57,897 bases of DNA from Shewanella colwelliana ATCC 39565 (GTDB lineage: Bacteria; Pseudomonadota; Gammaproteobacteria; Enterobacterales; Shewanellaceae), in the NCBI RefSeq assembly GCF_000518705.1, contig NZ_JAEC01000032.1, positions 1 through 57,897 of the forward strand. The letters are read 5' to 3'. Of this stretch, positions 25,732-33,847 are shown in pieces; position 1 is the stretch's first letter, and every line of letters begins with the position of its first letter. Below the pieces are notes generated by a model. The model was not told where the DNA came from. It worked only from the letters and a program-made list of their open reading frames with translations, and ran no database searches. The position numbers were made by a program, and so were the translations under genes.

Positions 25732-28320
25732 TTACGCCGAGGCCACACCGCCAGTGACGGCGATTAACGTGTTAGGGGCATGCATCAATTCACGCACCGC
25801 CTTTGCATCAGCACAGGCCATCGCGTCGGCAGCCACTTTCTGACATGCTTGCTGACTTAAGCTACGTACTTGATGCTTAACCTCTGGTATAGAGGGGACA
25901 CTCACCGACAACTCATCGATACCAAGTCCGACAAGAATAGGCACTGCATCTTTTTCACCTGCTAATCCGCCACAAACGCCAACCCATTTGCCTTTAGCAT
26001 GAGCGGCTTTGGCTGTGATATCGATAAGGCGCAGCACTGCGGGATGTAAACCATCGGCAATGGCTGCAAGCTTAGGATGACCACGATCAATCGCTAAGGT
26101 GTATTGGGTTAAGTCATTGGTACCAATAGAGAAGAAATCCACATGCTCAGCCAATAGATCCGCCATCACTGCCGCAGAAGGAACCTCAATCATGATACCA
26201 ACCTCGATGCCACTGGTATCGATAGCCAATTTTTCGGCTTCTTCTTGCAGCACCTGTTTGGCTAATTTCAGCTCAAACAGTGAAGCGACCATAGGGAACA
26301 TAATGCGCAGTCGCCCGGCACTCGCCGCTTTCAGTAGCGCGCGGAGCTGCTGTCGTAACACAGCGGGTTTATCGAGCCCAACACGGATACCGCGCTCGCC
26401 AAGAAACGGGTTATCTTCCTTAGGCAGTGGTAAATATGACAAGGGCTTATCACCGCCAACATCTAATGTTCTCACCACCAGTGGACGCTCTCCTAAGGTG
26501 GTCAGCACCTGACGATACGCTTGTTCTTGCTCCGCCTCAGAGGGCGCCGAGGTTTGTTCTTGATAGAGAAACTCTGAACGCAATAAGCCAACGGCTTCAC
26601 CGCCCATCGCCACCAGCTTTTCAGCTTCGGCAACCTTAGCAATATTACCCGCCACTTCGACTTGCACGCCGTCTGTTGTCACTGCTGTATTATCTTTATC
26701 CGCAAAGGCTAACGCCTTGAGCTGCTCGTTTGCCGCTTGTTGCTGGCTGAGTTCAGCCAGCTCTGAATCTGTCGGCTCCAGCAGCAGATACCCTTTTGCA
26801 GTGTCGAGTAACACTTGGGTGCCATGTAACTCCATCACCTTAGCTTCCACCCCAGCCATGGCTGCAATCCCCATGGCTCTAGCCAAAATCGCACTATGGC
26901 TAGACGCCCCACCTAAGGTGGTGCAGATACCCAGCACCTGAGCAGGATTCAACTTGGCGGTTTCTGATGGGGCTAAATCTTTGGCAACGATAATCGTGTT
27001 TTCGGGTAATGCTTCTGGAATCGTATCTTGCGGTAGCCCAGCTAAAATTCGCGACACTCGATTGCCAACATCAACCAAATCCGCAGCGCGGCCAGCCAGC
27101 AATTGGTTGCCCATCGCCGCTAACTTGTCAGCCTGACGGCAAACCGATTTGTCCCAGGCATAGGGAGCAGATTTACCTTGTTGTAACTCAACTAAGCACT
27201 TTTCATAGAGGTCGGGATCGGCCAGTAACTCTTGGTGAGCCACAAAAATATCTGCTTTTTGGCCCATCGCTTTACCGCGTAATTCATCGACTAGCTCAAT
27301 CAGTGTTGCATCGGCTATCTTGATGGCGTGATCCAGTTTCTGCTGCTGGGCTGTTGGGTCACTTGCGAAGGTATCGAATTTAGGCACTTCGGCGTTGATC
27401 ACATATAAACGCCCTTTCGCTTGACCGGGAGACGCTTCAACTCCGACTAATTGGCGCGGATCTTGACTCGTTTGCAGCAGCAGTGAAGGTTCAGCAAACG
27501 GATCGAACGCCTTGCCCGCCGTGTCGCTGGCCGCTTCATTGGCCCCCTCTTCTCCTAGACCTGAGGCAATCGCCGCACTTAATGCATCAATAGCCGCTTG
27601 CTGATCAGGGCCTTTTGCCAATATGACCACTTGGTCACCAAAGGCGATATCTAACCCCATTAAGGCCACGACACTTCGGGCATTAACCTGCTCACCCGCT
27701 TTTTCTAGCATGACGTCACAGCTAAATGGTTTTAGTGCTCCAACAATTGCCGCGGCAGGGCGAGCATGGATCCCCGTTGGATTAATCACCTTTATCGACG
27801 CAGACTGAAGCATGTCGCTAGACTTCACCACCGCAGCCCCCGCTTGAGCAAGCTCAGCACTGAACAGTAGATCACCAACCGCTAATCGCTTAGCAGTTGT
27901 TGGCGTTAAGCTAACAATACGCTCTCTGTCTGTCAGTAGCACAACGGTGCGTAAGCTTTTAACACCGCAGGCAACTTTGTCTAAATCAACTTCCACCAAG
28001 GGGGTTTTGGCGGCAACAGTATCGCCAACCTTCACCAATGCGTTAAACCCCTCCCCCTTTAGCTTTACAGTATCGACCCCAATATGAAGCAGAATCTCAA
28101 CGCCTGCTTCTGTAGTTAATGTGACAGCATGTTGAGAGGGATGAACTTGAGTGATTTTGGCATCACATGGGGCATGTAAAACGTTTGAGGTTGGATCAAT
28201 TGCAAAACCGTCACCCACCAACTTTTGAGCAAAAGCGGCATCAGGCACCTGCTCTAAAGAACAGCTCACCCCATTAAAAGGTGATAAGAGTTGGATCATG
28301 GTGGAAGTATTATTATTCAT
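25732..28320 (-). CDS. Multiphosphoryl transfer protein: EIIA(Glc)-HPr-EI fusion
   Basis: An 862-residue PTS fusion that carries phosphate from PEP to the permease in one chain. Residues ~1-155 are EIIA of the glucose family (EILLHIGVDTVKLKGEGF with the active His). Residues ~170-255 are HPr (INPTGIHARPAAAIVG). Residues ~295-862 are enzyme I (GGASSHSAILARAMG with the active His, LLRSEFLYQ, FFSIGTNDLTQYTLAIDRG, GVCGGLAGEKDAV). The start is ATG 28320 with TTGGAG five bases away; the upstream GTG is inside the ribosome site. Transcribed with ptsG, and probably controlled from the palindrome at 28641. Confidence 0.93.
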   Translation of the reverse strand: MNNNTSTMIQLLSPFNGVSCSLEQVPDAAFAQKLVGDGFAIDPTSNVLHAPCDAKITQVHPSQHAVTLTTEAGVEILLHIGVDTVKLKGEGFNALVKVGDTVAAKTPLVEVDLDKVACGVKSLRTVVLLTDRERIVSLTPTTAKRLAVGDLLFSAELAQAGAAVVKSSDMLQSASIKVINPTGIHARPAAAIVGALKPFSCDVMLEKAGEQVNARSVVALMGLDIAFGDQVVILAKGPDQQAAIDALSAAIASGLGEEGANEAASDTAGKAFDPFAEPSLLLQTSQDPRQLVGVEASPGQAKGRLYVINAEVPKFDTFASDPTAQQQKLDHAIKIADATLIELVDELRGKAMGQKADIFVAHQELLADPDLYEKCLVELQQGKSAPYAWDKSVCRQADKLAAMGNQLLAGRAADLVDVGNRVSRILAGLPQDTIPEALPENTIIVAKDLAPSETAKLNPAQVLGICTTLGGASSHSAILARAMGIAAMAGVEAKVMELHGTQVLLDTAKGYLLLEPTDSELAELSQQQAANEQLKALAFADKDNTAVTTDGVQVEVAGNIAKVAEAEKLVAMGGEAVGLLRSEFLYQEQTSAPSEAEQEQAYRQVLTTLGERPLVVRTLDVGGDKPLSYLPLPKEDNPFLGERGIRVGLDKPAVLRQQLRALLKAASAGRLRIMFPMVASLFELKLAKQVLQEEAEKLAIDTSGIEVGIMIEVPSAAVMADLLAEHVDFFSIGTNDLTQYTLAIDRGHPKLAAIADGLHPAVLRLIDITAKAAHAKGKWVGVCGGLAGEKDAVPILVGLGIDELSVSVPSIPEVKHQVRSLSQQACQKVAADAMACADAKAVRELMHAPNTLIAVTGGVASA

Positions 28321-28640
28321 TGCCACTCCAAATATAACGCCAAAACCTCATTGTTTGGTTTCTGCGTCAGGTGTAAATAATTAAATGTAGCCAGCTGTCG
28401 TCGCCAACTAAGTTCTGCAAAAAGAGGGAGGGGGAAACGTTACTGCAACGTCAAATTATCCCATTAAACACAGATACTCTCTTCTATAAAACCGCAGACA
28501 TCTTATGCAGAGTAGATACTGCGTTAACAATCTCTCAACTTAGCAAACATATTGTAGCGCTCACAAGTTGCAATCGAATGCAGTCATTCTACTTGTTATC
28601 AAAACCAGATTAATCGCACCAATAAGAATAGGCAAGACAA

Positions 28641-28658
28641 TTTGTAAGCGCTTACAAA
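28641..28658. promoter_or_regulatory. Perfect 18-bp palindrome, LacI-family-like operator
   Basis: TTTGTAAGCGCTTACAAA has the GCGC centre typical of LacI-family operators. It lies in the 595-base divergent gap, 321 bases before the PTS operon start and 257 bases before pepO. A sugar-responsive repressor is the natural guess, but no LacI gene is in the window. Confidence 0.65.
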
Positions 28659-28915
28659 AATGTTAACACTATGGTTAATTACTTTAAGCAGATTAAAATC
28701 TCATCGCCTCAGTCACCATGATGCGGCAGTTGGTCAGTCATCAATAACCGTTGACTCATGCCGCAAGTGTCCTGAGCTATTGCTGGCCGCCGCCATACCG
28801 TATTAATGAACCAAAATTTGCTAACAATTCTAAGGTTGACTTTTATCAGTAGTCTTACAAGATAGAGCTGTTTAATTAACAGCACCTCTCCACTAGCAAG
28901 GAAATCAATATAACA

Positions 28916-30985
28916 ATGAAAAAGTCCTTAATCGCCATTGCTCTGGCAACCACTTTCCTCAGTGCCTGTGGCACATCTGATGTCAACAACACTCAAGCCG
29001 TCGCTGAAACCAGCGCTCCAGCCACCAAAGCAGAACTCGGCAGTTTCGGTGTCGATTTAACCGCCCGTAATTTAGAGGTTAAACCTGGTGATGACTTCTT
29101 CATGTATGCCAGCGGCAATTGGTATGATCACTATGTCATGCCTGCTGATAAAACCCGTTACGGCGCCTTTACAGGGTTAGCAGAGCGCAGTGAAAAACAG
29201 GTCAAAGAGATCATCGACGACATTGCTAGCCGCACCGACCTTAATAGCGAAGAGCAACTTATCGCTGACTTTTATCATGCTTATATGGATACCGAGACCA
29301 TCAATAAGCTCGGGATCAGCCCAATTCAAAGCACCTTAGATGATATTGCGGCTATCAAGTCGACCGATGATTTAACCAAGAAGTTTGGGCAATCTTGGTT
29401 AGTGGGTGGCAGCTCGCCGATTGGCGGTGGTATGTGGTTTAATCGCCTTAACCCTAACGAATATGAGATGTCTGTAGGAGCCGGTGGCCTAGGTTTGCCT
29501 GATCGCTCTTATTACCTCGAAGATAGCGAGCGCTTTGTTAAGATCCGTGAAGCCTACGTCGCTCATATCGCTAAGATGCTTGAGTTTGCTGGCGTAAAAG
29601 AAGCAGCCAAGAGTGCTAACGCTATTTTAGCGCTGGAAACCAAAATGGCAGCGGGTCAATGGCCAAGAGAGAAACGCCGTAACCGCGACTTGACCCTAAA
29701 CCAAATCAAGCGTGAAGATTTAGCTAAAGAATACCCTGGGTTCAATTGGGATCTCTATTTTTCCCAAACGGGTTACCAAGTCCCACAGCTAAATATTTCG
29801 CAACCCGATCCAATCAAAGCGATGATCGAGCTAGTGAACAAGGAAGACCTTAACGTATGGCAAGACTACCTAATCTTCCATACCCTCACAAACAACGCCG
29901 AGCTACTATCTGAAGATATCTACGCAGCCAGCTTTGACTTCTTTGGCAAAACCTTAAGTGGTCAACAAGAGCCACGTCCACGCTGGAAACGCGCTGTCGC
30001 CCAAATGTCAGGTACCCAGTCTTTAGGTTTTGCCATTGGTAAAGTCTATGTGAAGCGCTACTTCCCAGAGTCATCCAAACAGCAGATGGCTGAACTGGTA
30101 GAGAATCTGCGCACCGCGTTAGGTCAACGTATTGATGGCCTTGATTGGATGGGTGATGAAACTAAGGTCAATGCTCATGCAAAGCTCAAAGCCTTCAATC
30201 CTAAAATCGGTTACCCAGATGTATGGCAAGAGTTTGATGGCCTAAAACTGACAAAAACAGATTTAGTGGGCAACATTCTAAACCTCAGACAGTACTTTAG
30301 AGCCGATAGTGTGGCCAAAGAGTTACAAAAGACGGACCGCAATCGCTGGGGCATGACACCACAACGAGTGAATGCTTACTACAACAGTTCATTTAACGAG
30401 ATTGTTTTCCCAGCCGCTATTTTACAACCTCCATTCTTTGATCCTAACGCCGATCCAGCAGTGAACTACGGCGGTATTGGTGCTGTGATTGGTCACGAAA
30501 TGGGCCATGGTTTTGACGATCAAGGCTCTAAGTCTGATGCCAACGGTATTCAGCGTAACTGGTGGACTGATGAAGACCGTGCCGCCTTTGATGCCAAAGC
30601 CGATCGCTTAGCAGAGCAATATAGTCAGTATGAGCCTATCCCGGGCAACTTCGTCAATGGCCGCAACAGCCTCGGCGAAAACATCGGTGATGTGGGTGGT
30701 CTAGCCATGGCGTACCACGCTTATCAGCTTAGCCTTAACGGCAAAGAAGCTCCTGTGATCGATGGTTTAACCGGCGATCAGCGTTTCTTCCTTGCTTGGG
30801 CGCAAGTGTGGAAAGAAAAACGCACCGAACAGAGCATGCTAAATCAACTGCGTGGTGGCACTCATGCACCGGGGCGCTACCGTGCTCAAGCACCACGTAA
30901 CCACGATGCTTGGTATAAGGCCTTTGATGTAAAACCAGGCGACAAACTCTACCTTGCAGAAGATGAGCGTGTACGTATTTGGTAA
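28916..30985 (+). CDS. pepO: M13-family zinc metallopeptidase (PepO-like), lipoprotein
   Basis: A 689-residue neprilysin-like (M13) oligopeptidase. The signal peptide ends in a lipobox, LSAC at about residues 15-18, indicating a lipoprotein. The N-terminal M13 domain covers about 45-440. The catalytic domain holds the zinc motif VIGHEMGHGFDDQG (HExxH) and the downstream ENIGDVGG with the third zinc ligand Glu, plus the NAYYN substrate motif before it. It would cleave short peptides in the periplasm. AAGGA lies 12 bases upstream of the ATG. Ends in a clear terminator. Confidence 0.93.
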   Translation: MKKSLIAIALATTFLSACGTSDVNNTQAVAETSAPATKAELGSFGVDLTARNLEVKPGDDFFMYASGNWYDHYVMPADKTRYGAFTGLAERSEKQVKEIIDDIASRTDLNSEEQLIADFYHAYMDTETINKLGISPIQSTLDDIAAIKSTDDLTKKFGQSWLVGGSSPIGGGMWFNRLNPNEYEMSVGAGGLGLPDRSYYLEDSERFVKIREAYVAHIAKMLEFAGVKEAAKSANAILALETKMAAGQWPREKRRNRDLTLNQIKREDLAKEYPGFNWDLYFSQTGYQVPQLNISQPDPIKAMIELVNKEDLNVWQDYLIFHTLTNNAELLSEDIYAASFDFFGKTLSGQQEPRPRWKRAVAQMSGTQSLGFAIGKVYVKRYFPESSKQQMAELVENLRTALGQRIDGLDWMGDETKVNAHAKLKAFNPKIGYPDVWQEFDGLKLTKTDLVGNILNLRQYFRADSVAKELQKTDRNRWGMTPQRVNAYYNSSFNEIVFPAAILQPPFFDPNADPAVNYGGIGAVIGHEMGHGFDDQGSKSDANGIQRNWWTDEDRAAFDAKADRLAEQYSQYEPIPGNFVNGRNSLGENIGDVGGLAMAYHAYQLSLNGKEAPVIDGLTGDQRFFLAWAQVWKEKRTEQSMLNQLRGGTHAPGRYRAQAPRNHDAWYKAFDVKPGDKLYLAEDERVRIW

Positions 30986-31020
30986 TCGTCAACATACGTA
31001 GATTTTACTCGTCCGCTAAC

Positions 31021-31048
31021 ATGCCAGTCTCTTGACTGGCATTTTTTC
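31021..31048 (+). terminator. Intrinsic terminator of pepO
   Basis: ATGCCAGTC (31021-31029) and GACTGGCAT (31034-31042) form a 9-bp stem with a TCTT loop and a T6 tail. Confidence 0.92.
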
Positions 31049-31178
31049 TCGCTCTCTTATGCTCTGTCAGACCAATACATAGCAAAGAGTTATATTGGGC
31101 AGGGTGTTAACCGAGAAAAATGCCCCGATATCAGTATTAAGTTAATCTCAGGTACGGCGCAAACGATAAGGAATTACA

Positions 31179-32036
31179 ATGACGAATGAATATACTCCAG
31201 CGAAAGTGTGGGTCAATGACACAAGTGGCGGCAATAAATGGGCAAACATTAATAGCCCTGAGTCGGGAGCGAGGTTCGATAGGGCCTTACCTGTTGGTGA
31301 ACATGATTTTCAACTCTATTCGCTAGGCACGCCAAATGGTCAGAAGGTCACCATTATGCTAGAAGAGCTATTAGCGCTAGGCATACAAGAAGCCGAGTAT
31401 GATGCTTATCTCATTAACATTGGTGAGTCAGATCAGTTTTCATCAGGCTTTGTTGGCGTAAATCCAAACTCCAAAATACCCGCTTTAGTCGATAAAACAG
31501 GGAAGCAAGCGGTTAATGTCTTTGAGTCAGCTTCAATACTCGTTCACCTTGCAGAAAAATTTGAGCAGTTTTTACCCAAGAGCGGTTATGCTCGTACTCA
31601 GACCTTTAATTGGCTGTTTTGGGCCCAAGGCTCAGCGCCATTCTTAGGCGGTGGGTTTGGGCATTTTTATGCCTATGCCGATGTAAAACAAGAATATCCA
31701 ATTAATCGCTTCGCCATGGAAGTTAAACGCCAATTAGACGTTTTAGATAAGCAACTTGCTAATAATCAATATATTGCTGGCGATGAATACACTATTGCCG
31801 ATATGGCGATTTGGCCTTGGTATGGCAACCTAGTGTTAGGTAATTTGTATGATGCGGCCGAGTTTTTACAAGTCGACACCTATACCAATGTGATGCGCTG
31901 GGCAAAAATGGTTGAGCAACGTAAGGGCGTTCAACGTGGCCGTATCGTTAACCGCTCATTTGGCGAAGACTGGGAACAGCTCGCTGAGCGTCATAGCGCT
32001 GCTGATATTGACAAGGTACTCAGCAAGCAGCCTTAG
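31179..32036 (+). CDS. yghU: YghU-like glutathione-dependent disulfide reductase
   Basis: A 285-residue glutathione-transferase-fold protein of the YghU/YfcG type, which reduces disulfides using glutathione. The N-terminal extension (TPAKVWVNDTSGGNKWANIN) before the thioredoxin-like domain is typical of YghU. The thioredoxin domain has LYSLGTPNGQKVTIMLEE and NPNSKIPALVD, and the all-helical C-terminal domain includes QYIAGDEYTIADMAIWPWYG. It is a monocistronic unit between the pepO terminator and a hairpin at 32090. Confidence 0.93.
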   Translation: MTNEYTPAKVWVNDTSGGNKWANINSPESGARFDRALPVGEHDFQLYSLGTPNGQKVTIMLEELLALGIQEAEYDAYLINIGESDQFSSGFVGVNPNSKIPALVDKTGKQAVNVFESASILVHLAEKFEQFLPKSGYARTQTFNWLFWAQGSAPFLGGGFGHFYAYADVKQEYPINRFAMEVKRQLDVLDKQLANNQYIAGDEYTIADMAIWPWYGNLVLGNLYDAAEFLQVDTYTNVMRWAKMVEQRKGVQRGRIVNRSFGEDWEQLAERHSAADIDKVLSKQP

Positions 32037-32089
32037 TCACCAGGCCTAGATTACTGAGCGAAAACGGGTTATCTCCAGATGCATAAGAT

Positions 32090-32122
32090 GAGAAAGGGAG
32101 CATTAAGCGTCCCTTTCTCTTG
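32090..32122. terminator. Intrinsic terminator between convergent genes
   Basis: GAGAAAGGGA (32090-32099) and TCCCTTTCTC (32110-32119) form a perfect 10-bp stem, followed by TTGTTG. Confidence 0.75.
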
Positions 32123-32149
32123 TTGCTAACAGCTCGATTAACCGTCGCG

Positions 32150-32632
32150 TTAACTCTTTATTTTACGACTCAGACGCTCAATAACCTGTTGATGTTGCGG
32201 GTACATCGCTAACAGTGTTTCTTGGCCAAACAATTCAAAATCATCGAAAGTAAAACCAGGTGAGACCATACAACCTACCAAAGAGAATCCCGGCTGATTC
32301 ATTGCAGAGCCAAAAATAGCCCCCTTAGGTACCAAAAATTGCGGACGCTCACCGGAAGCAAAATCGAGCCCCAATTTAGCTGTGGTCAACTCTCCTTGCT
32401 CATCAATCATATAAATAGTCAGCGACTGACCCGCGTGGAAATACCACATTTCATCCGCAGTTAGGCGATGAAAGTTAGACACCTCCCCATCACGTAATAG
32501 AAAATAGATACTGGTCCAGAGTTGGCGAGCGTCATCAAACTGCTGTGCAGAACGATAAGATGAGCAATAGTACCCCCCTTCTACATGCTGCTCTAGCTGT
32601 AAATGTTGAATGAATTCATCTGCATTTTGCAT
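32150..32632 (-). CDS. Cupin-family DUF985 protein
   Basis: A 160-residue single-domain cupin of the DUF985/COG3542 type. Conserved text includes HVEGGYYCSSYRSA, TSIYFLLRDGEVSNFHRLTADEMWYFHAG, and the C-terminal LVGCMVSPGFTFDDFELF. Structural members form a beta barrel with an unassigned ligand. It is downstream of a 90-residue unrecognised gene by 29 bases in the same direction, so the two are probably cotranscribed. Confidence 0.88.
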   Translation of the reverse strand: MQNADEFIQHLQLEQHVEGGYYCSSYRSAQQFDDARQLWTSIYFLLRDGEVSNFHRLTADEMWYFHAGQSLTIYMIDEQGELTTAKLGLDFASGERPQFLVPKGAIFGSAMNQPGFSLVGCMVSPGFTFDDFELFGQETLLAMYPQHQQVIERLSRKIKS

Positions 32633-32661
32633 AAAAAATACTCTGTGTGAGTTTTAGTTAG

Positions 32662-32934
32662 TTAATGCTTTGGCTTAACGCCATTGCGCACCATATCTTT
32701 ACCTGTTTCGAACACTTCATCAGTGATCCAACGCGCATGAAGCAACTTATGATTATTATCAAACACGGCAACAAAGTGACGACCATCGGCATTGTTGGTC
32801 GCCATACCAACCCCTTCAACCCCTTTTAGGCCTAAGCCACCATTTTCCACTGACAATAAAAGGCACTCTAAGGCTGCTAAGCTATCAATCACATTCTGTT
32901 CATCATTCATCTTTAGATACTCACTATTAGCCAT
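32662..32934 (-). CDS. Unrecognised small protein
   Basis: A 90-residue soluble protein, probably a gene because it sits 29 bases before the DUF985 gene in the same direction, has an upstream AGGCAAAG, and keeps a balanced composition. I do not recognise its family. An ATG eight codons in (MNDEQNVIDSLAALE) is an alternative start. It contains a run of Gly-rich sequence (GGLGLKGVEGVG) and a C-terminal HARWITDEVFETG. No function is proposed. Confidence 0.65.
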   Translation of the reverse strand: MANSEYLKMNDEQNVIDSLAALECLLLSVENGGLGLKGVEGVGMATNNADGRHFVAVFDNNHKLLHARWITDEVFETGKDMVRNGVKPKH

Positions 32935-33117
32935 CTTTGCCTACGACGCTGTCGCGGCATTATCATGACGGGTACTTTACCGCTCAACGCCACCAATTTG
33001 AACCCTAAAAGTCGTCTAAGGTTATTTGGGCTAGCATCTCGACAACAAAGTTGTTATCAATTCAATGCTACTGAGCCATGATAGTCTAGTGCTACGACCT
33101 AGGAGAAACCGCCTGAT

Positions 33118-33732
33118 ATGAATAAGTTGTATTATGTTTACGATCCCATGTGTTCTTGGTGCTGGGGATTCAAACCCGCCTGGGAAAAAATCGAGCGAGC
33201 ATTATCAGGTGAAGTAGAGATAGTTTACTTGCTTGGCGGGCTCGCGCCAGATAGCGACCAACCTATGCCTGCCGCGATGCAGCAACAGATCGCCGCGCAT
33301 TGGCACAGAATAGAAAGCCAGCTGGGCACAAAGTTCAATCATGAGTTTTGGACAATCAATACCCCCAGGCGTTCAACCTACCCCGCCTGTCGTGCCATAC
33401 TCGCCGCTCGGGCTCAACAAGCTGAACCACAGATGCTAACCGCCATCCAAGAGGCCTATTACCTGCAGGCCCGTAACCCGAGTGACAATGTGGTATTAAT
33501 TGATTTAGCGAATAACTTGGGGCTAGATAAGGCTAGGTTCTGCATCGACTTACTGAGTGAAACAACACAACAAGCCCTATTAGCTGAGATCCATTTTACG
33601 CGATCCATCGGTGGCAATAGCTTCCCCTCTTTGTTTGTGCACACTCCCACTGGCATCACCCCAATCATTGTTGACTACCAAAACGCCGACACCTCTATTC
33701 AGCAGGTGCGAGAAGCCATTGAATTTAAGTAA
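33118..33732 (+). CDS. DsbA-family (thioredoxin-fold) protein
   Basis: A 204-residue thioredoxin-fold protein of the DsbA/FrnE-like group. The redox motif is a CxxC near the N terminus: YDPMCSWCWGFKP, with an acidic Pro/Trp context. No signal peptide is present, so it acts in the cytosol. The helical insertion and the late cis-Pro region, TRSIGGNSFPSLFVH, are present. Possible roles are disulfide isomerisation or a glutathione-type conjugation (HCCA isomerase-like). AGGAG is upstream. Confidence 0.85.
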   Translation: MNKLYYVYDPMCSWCWGFKPAWEKIERALSGEVEIVYLLGGLAPDSDQPMPAAMQQQIAAHWHRIESQLGTKFNHEFWTINTPRRSTYPACRAILAARAQQAEPQMLTAIQEAYYLQARNPSDNVVLIDLANNLGLDKARFCIDLLSETTQQALLAEIHFTRSIGGNSFPSLFVHTPTGITPIIVDYQNADTSIQQVREAIEFK

Positions 33733-33770
33733 GCGAGAGTTCGATTAGCTCCCTTCCCCCAATTGAGCAA

Positions 33771-33799
33771 AAAAAAGCGAACCTTAAGGTTCGCATTTT
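33771..33799. terminator. Bidirectional intrinsic terminator
   Basis: GCGAACCTT (33777-33785) and AAGGTTCGC (33786-33794) form a perfect palindrome. A tracts before it give a strong T8 tail for the minus-strand ycaO gene; the plus side has only ATTTTC. Confidence 0.85.
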
Positions 33800-33847
33800 C
33801 ATTGATAAGCTTTTCGTTTATCGCCTTTTCGCTTATGAGCTGGAGAC

